Assembly: GCF_020564355.1 (NCBI RefSeq)
Contig: NZ_JAJCRR010000004.1
Span: 248,001-312,000, forward strand
Direction: 5' to 3'
Source: Lachnospira pectinoschiza
GTDB lineage: Bacteria > Bacillota > Clostridia > Lachnospirales > Lachnospiraceae
DNA length: 64,000 nucleotides
Numbering within the stretch: the stretch's first letter is position 1; each line of letters starts with the position of its first letter. Below are positions 48,682-57,736 of this stretch, one piece after another. The notes beneath the pieces were generated by a model. The model was not told the origin of the DNA and ran no database searches. It was given only the letters and a program-made list of their open reading frames with translations. A program made the translations under genes and the position numbers.

Positions 48682-49545
48682 ATGGCAACAGATTATGCAG
48701 TGTTAAAAAAGGGCGGATTCATGCGTCAGAAACAAAAAAACAACTTCTCTTTAAGACTTCGTGTAGTCGGAGGAAATCTTACGGCAAAACAGCTGGCAAA
48801 GATTGCTGAAGTTTCGGATAAATTCGGTGACGGATACGTACATCTGACATCCAGACAGAGCGTAGAGATTCCGTTTATCAAATTAGACGATATTGACGAA
48901 GTAAAAGCAGCATTGGCAGAAGGTGACGTTGAACCGGGCGTATGCGGACCGAGAGTCCGTACCATTACAGCCTGTCAGGGTGCGGCAATCTGTCCAAGCG
49001 GCTGTATTGATACATATACTCTTGCAAAAGAACTGGACGACCGTTACTTTGCAAAGGAACTGCCGCATAAGTTTAAATTCGGTATTACAGGCTGTCAGAA
49101 CAACTGTCTGAAATCCGAAGAAAACGATGTTGGTATTAAAGGTGGTATTCAGGTACAGTGGAAAGAATCCGACTGTATCCAGTGCGGTGTCTGTGTAAAG
49201 GCATGCCGCAGCGGTGCAATTACATTAACAGATGGAAAGATTTTCATTGATGAGAGCAAATGTAACTACTGCGGAAGATGTACCAAGGCCTGTCCAACCA
49301 ACGCATACGATGAAACACATGGTTATATCGTATCCTTTGGCGGATTATTCGGTAATCACATCAACAAGGGTAACACGGTGATTCCGTTTATTGAAGACCA
49401 TGATAAGCTGTTAAAAGTCTGTGATGCGGCAATTACATTCTTTGAACAGAATGCACAGGCAGGAGAACGTTTTAAGTTCACAATTGACCGTGTCGGCAAA
49501 GAAAAATTTGAAGAAGTAATAAAGGAGGCATATGCAAATGGCTGA
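48682..49545 (+). CDS. Small siroheme sulfite reductase with ferredoxin domain
   Basis: The 287-residue protein has the half-domain of nitrite/sulfite reductases (residues 15-90) and the siroheme/4Fe-4S cysteines C98-X5-C104 and C138-X3-C142. It also has two ferredoxin sets at C165-175 and C194-204. It probably reduces sulfite to sulfide, resembling the AsrC or small low-molecular-weight types. GGAGG precedes ATG 48682. The siroheme genes at 30-33 kb would supply cofactor. It overlaps tusA by eight bases. Confidence 0.82.
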   Translation: MATDYAVLKKGGFMRQKQKNNFSLRLRVVGGNLTAKQLAKIAEVSDKFGDGYVHLTSRQSVEIPFIKLDDIDEVKAALAEGDVEPGVCGPRVRTITACQGAAICPSGCIDTYTLAKELDDRYFAKELPHKFKFGITGCQNNCLKSEENDVGIKGGIQVQWKESDCIQCGVCVKACRSGAITLTDGKIFIDESKCNYCGRCTKACPTNAYDETHGYIVSFGGLFGNHINKGNTVIPFIEDHDKLLKVCDAAITFFEQNAQAGERFKFTIDRVGKEKFEEVIKEAYANG

Positions 49546-49786
49546 TTTTCAGATAGATGATACAGTAGATATTACAGATGTTGTCTGCCCGGTAACATTT
49601 GTAAAGGCAAAGGTAGCACTCGAAGAATTAGATGACGGACAGATTTTATCCATCCGCATGAATGATGGCGAACCGGTACAGAACGTGCCACGCAGCATCA
49701 AAGAAGAAGGACACCAGATTTTAAAGCTGATTGACAATGAAGACGGAACTTATGACTTGATTGTCAAGAAGGTTGAAGACGAATAA
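49538..49786 (+). CDS. tusA: TusA-family sulfur carrier
   Basis: The 82-residue protein shows the TusA start DITDVVCPVTFVKAKVAL. Its persulfide-forming Cys17 is followed by P but not the usual CPxP. It moves sulfur as a persulfide. ATG 49538 was preferred because GGAGG is nine bases upstream. It sits between sulfite reductase and thioredoxin. Confidence 0.85.
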   Translation: MADFQIDDTVDITDVVCPVTFVKAKVALEELDDGQILSIRMNDGEPVQNVPRSIKEEGHQILKLIDNEDGTYDLIVKKVEDE

Positions 49787-49811
49787 AAAATACGAAAAGG
49801 AAGGTACGGCA

Positions 49812-50129
49812 ATGGCAGAACGAATTCATGCTGGGAATTTTGACAGCAAGGTTTTGGCAGACGCAACATTTGCACTTGTAGATTTTTACTCTGACAGCTG
49901 TGTTCCATGTAAAAGAATGTCACCGGTGCTGGCAGAGTTAGAAGAAAGCTATGCCGGTAAGTTATATGTCGGTAAAGTCAATATCGCATATGAACCGGAA
50001 CTCGTTGAAAAATACGAAGTGTCATCGGCACCGACATTGGTCTTTTTTAAAGACGGAAAAGAAATACAGCGTCTGACAGGTGTACAGAAAAAAGCAGATT
50101 TAGAGAAATTTATTTCAGAAAATGTTTAA
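49812..50129 (+). CDS. Thioredoxin with CVPC active site
   Basis: This 105-residue thioredoxin has DFYSDSCVPCKRMSPVL, with C30 and C33. The usual CGPC is CVPC here. It shares an operon with a thioredoxin reductase and the sulfur carriers, so it may drive sulfur or APS reduction chemistry (inference). ATG 49812 follows AAGGAAGG. Confidence 0.88.
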   Translation: MAERIHAGNFDSKVLADATFALVDFYSDSCVPCKRMSPVLAELEESYAGKLYVGKVNIAYEPELVEKYEVSSAPTLVFFKDGKEIQRLTGVQKKADLEKFISENV

Positions 50130-50143
50130 GGAGGATTTAAAGA

Positions 50144-50350
50144 ATGAAGATTACAGTAGCAGGCGTAGTAAAGGAAGTAAAGGACAATATCACGATTTCC
50201 GAACTGATTGCACAGGAAAATGTAGAAACACCGGAATACGTAACCGTTTCAGTAAATGATGAATTTGCAAAGAGCGCAGATTTTGAAACACAGCAGTTAA
50301 AAGACGGTGACAACGTAGAATTCTTATATTTCATGGGAGGTGGACAGTAG
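50144..50350 (+). CDS. ThiS/MoaD-like sulfur carrier with GGGQ end
   Basis: The 68-residue beta-grasp protein ends EFLYFMGGGQ. ThiS-type carriers must end GG to be adenylated. The extra glutamine would need to be removed, and the JAMM protease two genes downstream could do this. With a ThiF-like enzyme it could carry a C-terminal thiocarboxylate to the MetY-like enzyme, as in thiocarboxylate-dependent methionine systems (inference). AGGAGG precedes ATG 50144. Confidence 0.85.
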   Translation: MKITVAGVVKEVKDNITISELIAQENVETPEYVTVSVNDEFAKSADFETQQLKDGDNVEFLYFMGGGQ

Positions 50351-51156
50351 TGGCTTTTACAAACGACCAGTTAGAGCGCTACTCCCGTCACATCATTTTA
50401 AAGGAAGTTGGCGCTAAGGGACAGAAAAAATTATTAAATGCAAAGGTATTAATTATCGGTGCAGGCGGACTCGGTGCTCCGGCAGCATTATATCTGGCAG
50501 CAGCCGGAGTCGGAACAATCGGTATCGTAGATGCAGACGAAGTGGATTTATCAAATTTGCAGCGTCAGGTTATTCATACAACAGCAGATATCGGCAAGGC
50601 AAAGGTACAGTCTGCAAAGGAAACCATGAACGCAATCAACCCGGATGTAACAGTCAATACATACCGTACATTTGTTACATCTAAAAATGTTATGGACTTA
50701 ATTAAGGATTATGACTTTATCATTGACGGTACAGACAATTTCCCGGCGAAGTTCTTAATTAACGATGCCTGTGTAATGGCAAAGAAACCATTCTCCCATG
50801 CAGGTATTATCCGTTTCAAGGGTCAGTTAATGACCTATGTACCGGGAGAGGGACCGTGCTACCGTTGTGTATTTAAAGATCCACCACCAAAGGATGCTGT
50901 ACCGACCTGTAAGCAGGCCGGTGTCATCGGTGCAATGGGCGGTGTAATCGGCAGTCTTCAGGCAATGGAAGCTGTAAAGTACATCTTAGGTGTCGGTGAT
51001 TTACTCACAGGTTATTTATTAACTTATGATGCATTAAAAATGGAATTCCGTAAGATTAAGCTGCCTTCAGATACATCAGGCTGTGCAGTATGCGGCGACC
51101 ATCCGACTATTACGGAATTAATCGATTACGAACAGGCAGAATGTGACGGCAAGTAG
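50350..51156 (+). CDS. ThiF/MoeB-like adenylyltransferase
   Basis: The 268-residue protein starts at GTG 50350, which overlaps the carrier stop by one base. It has the ATP-binding LIIGAGGLGAPAALYLAAAG, the conserved DADEVDLSNLQRQ, and zinc cysteines in CYRC and CAVC. It activates a carrier C-terminus for sulfur transfer. It belongs to the same operon as the carrier and protease. Confidence 0.9.
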   Translation: MAFTNDQLERYSRHIILKEVGAKGQKKLLNAKVLIIGAGGLGAPAALYLAAAGVGTIGIVDADEVDLSNLQRQVIHTTADIGKAKVQSAKETMNAINPDVTVNTYRTFVTSKNVMDLIKDYDFIIDGTDNFPAKFLINDACVMAKKPFSHAGIIRFKGQLMTYVPGEGPCYRCVFKDPPPKDAVPTCKQAGVIGAMGGVIGSLQAMEAVKYILGVGDLLTGYLLTYDALKMEFRKIKLPSDTSGCAVCGDHPTITELIDYEQAECDGK

Positions 51157-51192
51157 AATAAGCCGAATATAAGACAGGGAAGGAAAACAGAT

Positions 51193-51603
51193 ATGGTAAA
51201 ACTTTCACAAACAGATTATGAAAAAATGGTGGCACACGCAGAGTCAGAACTGCCAGATGAAGCCTGCGGTCTGATTGCAGGAAGAATTGACGGCGATGAC
51301 AAGATTATTGAAAAAGTCTATCTGCTGACCAATATTGACCATTCCAATGAGCATTTTTCACTGGACCCGAAGGAACAGTTAGCAGCCGTAAAGGATATGC
51401 GTGCAAATGGATTGAAACCGCTTGGCAACTGGCACTCTCATCCGGAATCACCGTCCAGACCGTCCGAGGAAGATAAGCGTCTGGCATATGACAGCAGTGC
51501 AAGTTATCTGATTTTATCCCTGATGGACAGAGAAAATCCGGTACTCAACTCATTCCATATTGAAGGCGATGTTTCGGAAAAAGAGGAATTTTATGTGGGA
51601 TAG
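51193..51603 (+). CDS. JAMM/Mov34-type metalloprotease
   Basis: This 136-residue protein has the complete JAMM motif: E23, then HSH at H81 and H83, S91 and D94 in NWHSHPESPSRPSEED. It is small and stand-alone, as in proteases that trim sulfur-carrier proteins. Its neighbour ends GGGQ, so cleavage after the GG is the obvious job (inference). Confidence 0.88.
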   Translation: MVKLSQTDYEKMVAHAESELPDEACGLIAGRIDGDDKIIEKVYLLTNIDHSNEHFSLDPKEQLAAVKDMRANGLKPLGNWHSHPESPSRPSEEDKRLAYDSSASYLILSLMDRENPVLNSFHIEGDVSEKEEFYVG

Positions 51604-52492
51604 TCTGATTATCGGCAGCGGACCGGCAGGACTTGGCGCGGCAATCTACGGAAAGCGCGCCGGTCTTTCGGTACTGGTTGCAGAAAAAGAATACATGGGA
51701 ACCGGTCAGATTGCAGAAAGCGGTCAGGTAGACAACTACCTCGGACTGGTCGGCAAAAGCGGCTATGACTTGGGCGAAATCTTTTTAGAAGATGCCAAAA
51801 AGCTGGGCGCTGAATTTTACGAAGGTGAAGCCGTTGCTTTTGAAAAAAAGGAAAACAGCTGGAGCGTTTCATTTGAGAACGGCGAAGTCGTTGAAGCTAA
51901 AACAGTCATTTACGGAGCAGGTGCAAAACACCGTCCGTTAGGTCTGCCGGAAGAAGCAGATTACGCAGGAAAAGGAATCTCTTACTGTGCAATTTGTGAC
52001 GGCGCTTTTTATAAGGGCAAAACGGCAGTCGTTGTCGGCGGCGGCGATACCGCATTAGACGATGCACTGTATCTGTCCGATATCTGTACACGGGTTTATC
52101 TGGTTCACAGACGGGACGAATTCCGCGGTTCTGCAAGAACCTTACAGAAAATCCGTGAAAAGGAAAATATCACGGTGATTACCAATGCAGTGATTACTGC
52201 GGTTTCCGGAGAGAAGAAAGTGGAAGAAGTGACGTTAAATAACGGCACAAAGTTAAAGACCGATGGTGTTTTTGTGGCAGTTGGCATGATTCCGCACACG
52301 GAGCATTTAAAAGACTTTCTAGAGCTGGATACACAGGGCTATGTAGTCGCAGATGAAACCGGAAAGACCTCACAGGACGGCTTTTTTGTGGCAGGTGATG
52401 TGCGCACGAAGCATTTACGTCAGGTTATAACAGCCGTTGCAGACGGCGCCAATGCCGCAGTATCGGCTTCGGAATATATCCGTCAATTATAA
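51593..52492 (+). CDS. Thioredoxin reductase-like flavoprotein
   Basis: The 299-residue protein has FAD-binding IIGSGPAGLGAAIYG, the redox pair C132-x-x-C135 in YCAICDGAF, and NADPH-binding VVVGGGDTALDDALYL. ATG 51593 follows AGAGGA inside the end of the JAMM gene. It likely reduces the thioredoxin in the same operon. Confidence 0.9.
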   Translation: MWDSLIIGSGPAGLGAAIYGKRAGLSVLVAEKEYMGTGQIAESGQVDNYLGLVGKSGYDLGEIFLEDAKKLGAEFYEGEAVAFEKKENSWSVSFENGEVVEAKTVIYGAGAKHRPLGLPEEADYAGKGISYCAICDGAFYKGKTAVVVGGGDTALDDALYLSDICTRVYLVHRRDEFRGSARTLQKIREKENITVITNAVITAVSGEKKVEEVTLNNGTKLKTDGVFVAVGMIPHTEHLKDFLELDTQGYVVADETGKTSQDGFFVAGDVRTKHLRQVITAVADGANAAVSASEYIRQL

Positions 52493-52534
52493 CTTATAAC
52501 AGTTTTACAGGAAAATCAATATCATTAAATATGT

Positions 52535-52595
52535 ACCCTTCCGGGTTGTCAGGCGGAAATTTTAAACGTCTGGTGGCACGGGAGGGTGATTTTTA
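52535..52595 (+). terminator. Possible terminator of the sulfur operon
   Basis: ACCCTTCC (52535-52542) can pair with GGGAGGGT (52580-52587), with a smaller inner stem and a T run after it. The loop is long, so the call is moderate. Confidence 0.5.
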
Positions 52596-52737
52596 TTAAG
52601 AGGCAGTTCTTGTTTTTTTATTTTTCGTTTATTATAATAGAAATTATGATGTTAATTCTACGATATGCAAATTGAAACATCATTTAGAAAAAATAGAAAG
52701 ATAAAGCAGTGTTTGTCACTGCGGAAAAGAGGAACGA

Positions 52738-53937
52738 TTGATTCAGCGTGTACCACATTATTATAAAGCATTTCACTGTATAGCCTCAGACTGTCGGGAC
52801 AACTGCTGTGTTGGCGGCTGGGAGATTGATATTGACGAAGAAACGGCACAGTATTACCTTTCCATGGAAGGTGAATTTGGCGACCGGTTAAGAAATAGCA
52901 TTACCCGCACCGATGAATACTGTTTCCGTTTAAAGGACGGCAAATGTCCTTTTCTGGACAGCAAAGGTCTGTGTGAGATTTATCAGGTGCTTGGTGAAGA
53001 TAAAATGGGCGTTGTCTGTACCCAGTTTCCGCGCTATACGGAATATTACGGCGCGGTAAAAGAAACCGGCATCGGACTTGCCTGTGAAGAAGCCGCAAGA
53101 ATTATCTGTCAGGATAAGGAAGCATTTACATTTAATGAGGAAACGATTTCGGAAGAAGAAGTTTCCGATGCGGAATTTGATGCACCACTGGCAAAGCAGC
53201 TTTTTTCCGTGCGCAGTCAGATATTTGAAATGCTCACCGATACTAAAATGTCATTGGAAGATAAGCTGATACTTTTATTAGAAGTCTGTCATCAGTTGCA
53301 GGAAGCGGTCAATGTCAATGATACCGCCGCCTGCGCCTGGATTGCGCAAAGCAGTTATACGGAGTGGGGAAAATTTACAGATACAGATACACCAAAGCAG
53401 CAAAAAGACCGTCAGGCGAACGTTCCGCAGACAGCACAGAGCGATAGTGTCGATGTTGACCGTCAGGACGGGCTGGAACGCATTTTGTATGCGTATGATG
53501 CACTGGAAGTTTTAAATGAGGACTGGAACCGGCAGAAAGAAGAGCTGTTTTCGGTTCTGCACGGAGAAGATTTTTCGGCGCAGGCATATCGTGACAGCTT
53601 TGCGCGATTCAAGAGGTCAGTGCAGGAACGTGAGCGGGAATATATTAACCTGACGGCATATTTTGTATTCCGTTATTTTATGAAAGCCGCATACGACCAT
53701 GACGTATACGGCAAAGCGCAGCTGATTACAGCCAATTACTTAGTATTACAGGAAATGGATTTTCTGCGCTGGATTCAGAACGGTGAAAAATACGGATTTA
53801 AAGACCGTATGGAACTCATTCACATTTTCTCAAGAGAAGTTGAGTATTCAGAGGAAAATCTTGAAGACCTTGCGGAAGAATTTTTATTTGACGATATTTT
53901 TGAAAAAGAACAGCTTTGTGCGCTATTAAAGGGTTGA
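52738..53937 (+). CDS. FliB-like lysine-N-methylase (flagellin-methylase family)
   Basis: The 399-residue protein has the FliB-type cysteine cluster (CIASDCRDNCCVGGWEID, then GKCPFLDSKGLCEIYQ). FliB proteins methylate flagellin lysines. It appears to start with TTG 52738, after AGAGGA. A glutamine- and aspartate-rich linker lies at about residues 218-245. No flagellin gene is seen, so the target is unknown. Confidence 0.75.
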   Translation: MIQRVPHYYKAFHCIASDCRDNCCVGGWEIDIDEETAQYYLSMEGEFGDRLRNSITRTDEYCFRLKDGKCPFLDSKGLCEIYQVLGEDKMGVVCTQFPRYTEYYGAVKETGIGLACEEAARIICQDKEAFTFNEETISEEEVSDAEFDAPLAKQLFSVRSQIFEMLTDTKMSLEDKLILLLEVCHQLQEAVNVNDTAACAWIAQSSYTEWGKFTDTDTPKQQKDRQANVPQTAQSDSVDVDRQDGLERILYAYDALEVLNEDWNRQKEELFSVLHGEDFSAQAYRDSFARFKRSVQEREREYINLTAYFVFRYFMKAAYDHDVYGKAQLITANYLVLQEMDFLRWIQNGEKYGFKDRMELIHIFSREVEYSEENLEDLAEEFLFDDIFEKEQLCALLKG

Positions 53938-53961
53938 CAAATGAAGCTGACAGCGTATAAT
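53934..53961 (+). promoter_or_regulatory. Promoter of the T-box trpD transcript
   Basis: TTGACA (53934-53939) and TATAAT (53956-53961), spacing 16, lie at the end of the FliB-like gene just before the T-box. Confidence 0.8.
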
Positions 53962-53967
53962 TAATTC

Positions 53968-54287
53968 TAATAGAACTGAATAGGTGGGAAACCGTTGAAG
54001 TGGAGATAACAGCAGAAGATGCGCTTACAGAGAGCCGGGAGTGCTGAGAACCGGCAGTATGCAGTCTGTTAAATGGACCACGGAGGGTATGGTCAAAGAG
54101 ATAACTTGATTTTGTTTATCTTTAGTATTCCATAACGTAAGGCATACGTTACATGCCGGGAATATGATAGTATTCCATAGAGTTGTGTGACCGGCGGCAG
54201 AGCCGGATACAAAGCAAGGTGGCACCGCGGTAAGAAGAACCGTCCTTGAATGAACAGAGTATTTTTGTTCATTCAGGGACTTTTTTT
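53968..54287 (+). ncRNA. T-box leader, tryptophan specifier
   Basis: The leader has the T-box antiterminator box AAGGTGGCACCGCGG (54216-54230). It has a terminator, GTCCTTGAATGAAC (54242-54255) with GTTCATTCAGGGAC (54267-54280) and seven Ts, and a Stem I with AGAGAGCCGGGA. The specifier loop lies between GTGG/CCAC (54000-54003, 54078-54081) and AACAG/CTGTT (54008-54012, 54066-54070). It reads AAATGGA, giving the codon TGG. Uncharged tRNA-Trp would therefore allow reading into trpD. Confidence 0.93.
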
Positions 54288-54425
54288 ATGTAATAGGAAA
54301 TTCCGATAGAATTCCCTATTACACAAAAGGCACTACGTGCCGATGATGCACACTCGCGCGAAGATGTAGTTTGTCGCAAACGACCGCGCTCGGCGCGAGA
54401 ATGTGCAAAGCATATTCTTATTTAT
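54288..54425 (+). repeat. Hairpin-rich spacer before trpD
   Basis: Three inverted repeats follow the T-box terminator. TAATAGGAAATTC pairs with GAATTCCCTATTA, GGCAC with GTGCC, and a long GCACACTCGCGC with GCGCGAGAATGTGC. It looks like a mobile hairpin repeat or an extra control structure. The ribosome site of trpD follows. Confidence 0.5.
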
Positions 54426-54446
54426 AAAAGAAAAGGAGCAAAAACA

Positions 54447-55451
54447 ATGATTAAAGAAGCGATTGCACAGTTAGTAAAAAGAAACGATTTAACAGCAGAA
54501 ACAATGGGTGAAGTCATGGAAGAAATCATGACCAATCAGGCAACGGATGCCCAGAAAGCATCCTTTCTTACGGCATTAGCCATGAAGGGAGAAACAATTG
54601 ATGAAATCACGGCGGCAGCAAAGGTCATGCGCGCACATTGTGAACGCTTTTTAAATGATATGGATGTACTTGAAATTGTAGGAACAGGCGGGGACGGCTC
54701 AAACACCTTTAACATTTCCACATTGTCATCATTTGTAGCTTCGGCTGCGGGAATCCCGGTTGCAAAGCACGGCAACAGAGCGGCTTCCAGCAAATGTGGT
54801 ACAGCAGACTGCCTTGAAGCGCTCGGCGTCAAAATTGATATTGCGCCGGCGCAGAGTGCGCAGGTTTTAAAAGAAATCAATATGTGTTTCTTATTTGCAC
54901 AGAAATACCACACAGCCATGCGTTTTGTTGGCGGTGTCAGAAAGGAAATGGGAATCCGTACCTTATTCAATGTGTTAGGACCACTTGCAAACCCGGCTGG
55001 TGCAACCATGCAGTTATTGGGTGTATACAGCGCTGAGCTGGTAGAACCGCTGGCACACGTTTTACATAACCTCGGTGTAAAACGTGCCATGGTTGTTTAC
55101 GGAACCGACAGCATTGACGAAATTTCTTTAAGCGCTCCGACAAAGGTCTGTGAGTTTAAGGGTGACACCTTTAAAAGCTATGAAATTACACCGGAGCAGT
55201 TCGGTTTAAAGCGTTGTAATAAAGAAGAACTGGTTGGTGGAACACCACAGGAAAATGCGCAGATTGCAAGAGATATTTTAGCCGGGAAGCAGGGGGCAAA
55301 GATGGATGCCGTTCTTTTAAATGCCGGTGCGGCAATCTATATTGCTTCCGATGACATGACCATGCAGGAGGCAGTTGATAAGGCAAGAGAACTGATTATG
55401 AGCGGTAAAGCGGCAAAACAACTGGAACTGCTTATTGAAAAAACAAACTAA
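54447..55451 (+). CDS. trpD: Anthranilate phosphoribosyltransferase
   Basis: The 334-residue enzyme has [23 protein letters not shown] and [22 protein letters not shown]. It joins anthranilate to PRPP. It is alone here: no other trp gene is seen in this window, and the next gene is a chemotaxis receptor. Its T-box reads Trp. AAAAGGAG precedes ATG 54447. Confidence 0.94.
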   Translation: MIKEAIAQLVKRNDLTAETMGEVMEEIMTNQATDAQKASFLTALAMKGETIDEITAAAKVMRAHCERFLNDMDVLEIVGTGGDGSNTFNISTLSSFVASAAGIPVAKHGNRAASSKCGTADCLEALGVKIDIAPAQSAQVLKEINMCFLFAQKYHTAMRFVGGVRKEMGIRTLFNVLGPLANPAGATMQLLGVYSAELVEPLAHVLHNLGVKRAMVVYGTDSIDEISLSAPTKVCEFKGDTFKSYEITPEQFGLKRCNKEELVGGTPQENAQIARDILAGKQGAKMDAVLLNAGAAIYIASDDMTMQEAVDKARELIMSGKAAKQLELLIEKTN

Positions 55452-55463
55452 TTATGCTATAAT
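55435..55463 (+). promoter_or_regulatory. Promoter of the chemotaxis receptor gene
   Basis: TTGAAA (55435-55440) and an extended TGCTATAAT (-10 at 55458-55463) are 17 bases apart. The promoter overlaps the end of trpD. Confidence 0.75.
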
Positions 55464-55530
55464 CCCCTCATAGGGGTGAATTGGGGAATATACAATAACA
55501 AAATTGTATTGTCACAGCAGACAGTTTTAT

Positions 55531-55566
55531 GAACCGTAGAATTTTCACTTTCTACGGTTCTTTTTT
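55531..55566 (+). terminator. Terminator after trpD
   Basis: GAACCGTAGAA pairs perfectly with TTCTACGGTTC and is followed by six Ts. Because the receptor promoter lies upstream, it may also act as an attenuator on that transcript. Confidence 0.85.
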
Positions 55567-55622
55567 ATTGCATACAGCCTCAATGGGAAAACGCCGAATA
55601 AGGATAAAATGAGGTATGGCTT

Positions 55623-57404
55623 ATGAAAAAAACAAGTTTAAAGAAGATGCTGATTATTACGTATGCATTAATTGCGCTGATTGTTGCGGCAGTTGTGTCG
55701 GGTGTGGCAATTTATTACATCCGTTCCTCGACCGATATGGCATACAGCAATTATGAAGAGGCAATGAATCAAGGCTACAATACGGAAATCAAATCTGAGG
55801 TACAGTCTTCTATCGCAGTGATTGAATATTATTACAACCGTTTTAAAGCTGGAGAACTCACAGAAGAACAGGCAAAGACAGAAGCAAAGGAAGCGGTCCG
55901 CAAAATGCGTTACAGAGATGATAACAGCGGATATATGTGGATTGATGCAAGCGATTACAGTCTTGTCATGCACCCGATTCTGCCACAGAATGAAGGGCAG
56001 AACCGTTATACCTTGCAGGATCAGAACGGTGTCATGATTATTCAGGAGATTATGAAGACAGCCAATAACGGCGGCGGATATAATCAGTTTTATTTTACAA
56101 AAGCAGATGGTGTGACAGTTGCCTTAAAAGTGGCTTATTCACAGAAATTTGAGCCGTGGGGCTGGATTGTAACAACCGGCAATTATGTCGATGATATGGA
56201 AGCTGAAATGTCAGAAGTAAAGGGACAGATTCGTGATAATTTTTCATCAATGGTTATGATGATTCTGATTATTGCGGTGATTCTTTTAATCGTTGCCATT
56301 ATTATTTCATATATTGAAAGTGAAAATATTATTGTGAAGCCATTGAAGCAGATTCAACAGATGGCGGCAAGAATCGCCGATGGTGATATTACGCAGGATG
56401 CTTCGGTAAAAACCATGAATGATATTGGTCAGACTGCCGTTTCCTTAAATACGGCACAGGGCAATATTAAAGAACTTATTGCCAATATTTCAGGCGTATC
56501 GGAAGAAATCAGTACGGCACTTGACAGCTTCAGGGAAGCCTTTACACGGATGTCTGTATCTATCAGTGACGTATCAACGGCAGTAGATGATATTACACAG
56601 AATGTAACTTCACAGGCAGAATATACAAGAGCTGCCACAGAGGATGTTGAAGCCATCGGCAATGGTATCGTGCAGACAGAGAAAGAAGTAGAGCATTTAG
56701 ACAGTAATGCACAGGACATGCAGACGTTAAATGATACTTCAACAAAAACATTAGATGAACTTGTCGGTATCAGTGAAGTGACAAGAACACAGATTCTGGA
56801 TATGTATGATCAGGCGGCAAAGACAAATGAATCTGCGCAGAAAATTAAAGATGCTGCAAATCTGATTAACGATATTGCAGACCAGACGGATTTACTTGCA
56901 TTAAATGCTTCAATTGAAGCGGCAAGAGCCGGAGAAGCAGGAAAGGGATTTGCGGTTGTTGCAGAACAGATTGCCAATCTTGCAAAACAGTCCGCTGAAA
57001 ATGTCGTGGAAATTGACCACGTGGTAGAAGAACTTCTGGTGAACTCCAATCAGTTTATTCATGTCATGGAAGGCATGCAGACGGATGTTCATCAGCAGTT
57101 TGAATATATTCATGCGGCACAGAATGATTTCAACGCATTAAGCAGCAGCCTGAAAGCCTGTGTCAGCTCGGTCGGCGCAATTGATAACATGACTGCCAGC
57201 ATTGAAATCCAGCGCCAGAATATCACAGATGCTTTAGCGAAGCTCAATGGATTTGCACAGGGCAATGCAGCATCTACAGAAGAAACTTCTGCGATGGCGG
57301 AAGAACTGGCAGATATGGTTCATAGTTCAACAGAAACAATTCAGAATCTGAATGTACATGTTCAGAATCTGATAGAAAATGTTTCAAAATTTAAAATTCA
57401 ATAA
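55623..57404 (+). CDS. Methyl-accepting chemotaxis protein with single Cache domain
   Basis: The 593-residue protein has an N-terminal membrane helix, a periplasmic-side sCache-type sensor (about 40-190, with [15 protein letters not shown] and [15 protein letters not shown]) and a second membrane helix at about 207-232. A HAMP-like stretch and a cytoplasmic signalling hairpin ([23 protein letters not shown]) follow. It detects a small molecule and controls CheA. The ligand is unknown. Confidence 0.9.
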   Translation: MKKTSLKKMLIITYALIALIVAAVVSGVAIYYIRSSTDMAYSNYEEAMNQGYNTEIKSEVQSSIAVIEYYYNRFKAGELTEEQAKTEAKEAVRKMRYRDDNSGYMWIDASDYSLVMHPILPQNEGQNRYTLQDQNGVMIIQEIMKTANNGGGYNQFYFTKADGVTVALKVAYSQKFEPWGWIVTTGNYVDDMEAEMSEVKGQIRDNFSSMVMMILIIAVILLIVAIIISYIESENIIVKPLKQIQQMAARIADGDITQDASVKTMNDIGQTAVSLNTAQGNIKELIANISGVSEEISTALDSFREAFTRMSVSISDVSTAVDDITQNVTSQAEYTRAATEDVEAIGNGIVQTEKEVEHLDSNAQDMQTLNDTSTKTLDELVGISEVTRTQILDMYDQAAKTNESAQKIKDAANLINDIADQTDLLALNASIEAARAGEAGKGFAVVAEQIANLAKQSAENVVEIDHVVEELLVNSNQFIHVMEGMQTDVHQQFEYIHAAQNDFNALSSSLKACVSSVGAIDNMTASIEIQRQNITDALAKLNGFAQGNAASTEETSAMAEELADMVHSSTETIQNLNVHVQNLIENVSKFKIQ

Positions 57405-57412
57405 ATGATGTA

Positions 57413-57453
57413 AAACACCCACAGCTAAAAGTAAATGCCTGTGGGTGTTTTTT
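57413..57453 (+). terminator. Terminator after the chemotaxis receptor
   Basis: AAACACCCACAG (57413-57424) pairs with CTGTGGGTGTTT (57439-57450), followed by Ts. Confidence 0.88.
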
Positions 57454-57548
57454 GCGTAGCGGGTAAAATTTCAGCGTGAAATTCCATGCTGAAATATACA
57501 GATATTTTAATTAAAAGAAAGTAAAAAGGGGTCGTATATTATATTCAA

Positions 57549-57588
57549 TATATAACTTCGCTAAAGTCAGGTTTAACGAAGTTATATA
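57549..57588 (+). repeat. 17-base inverted repeat, loxP-like outer arms
   Basis: TATATAACTTCGCTAAA (57549-57565) and TTTAACGAAGTTATATA (57572-57588) form an inverted repeat with one mismatch and a six-base spacer, GTCAGG. The outer ATAACTTCG/CGAAGTTAT matches loxP arms, but loxP has a different centre. An operator or recombinase site is possible. Nearby small frames are not convincing genes. Confidence 0.6.
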
Positions 57589-57736
57589 AAATGAGTGTGG
57601 ATTTTATAGAATCATTTGAACAAGGTGTAAAAAAACATGAAACATCAGAAAGATTTTTATAAATTATTCGATCCGGACAATCCGACACGATTAATTGCTG
57701 TTGTTAGCTTCATGGAATCACCTCCGCTAAACACAT

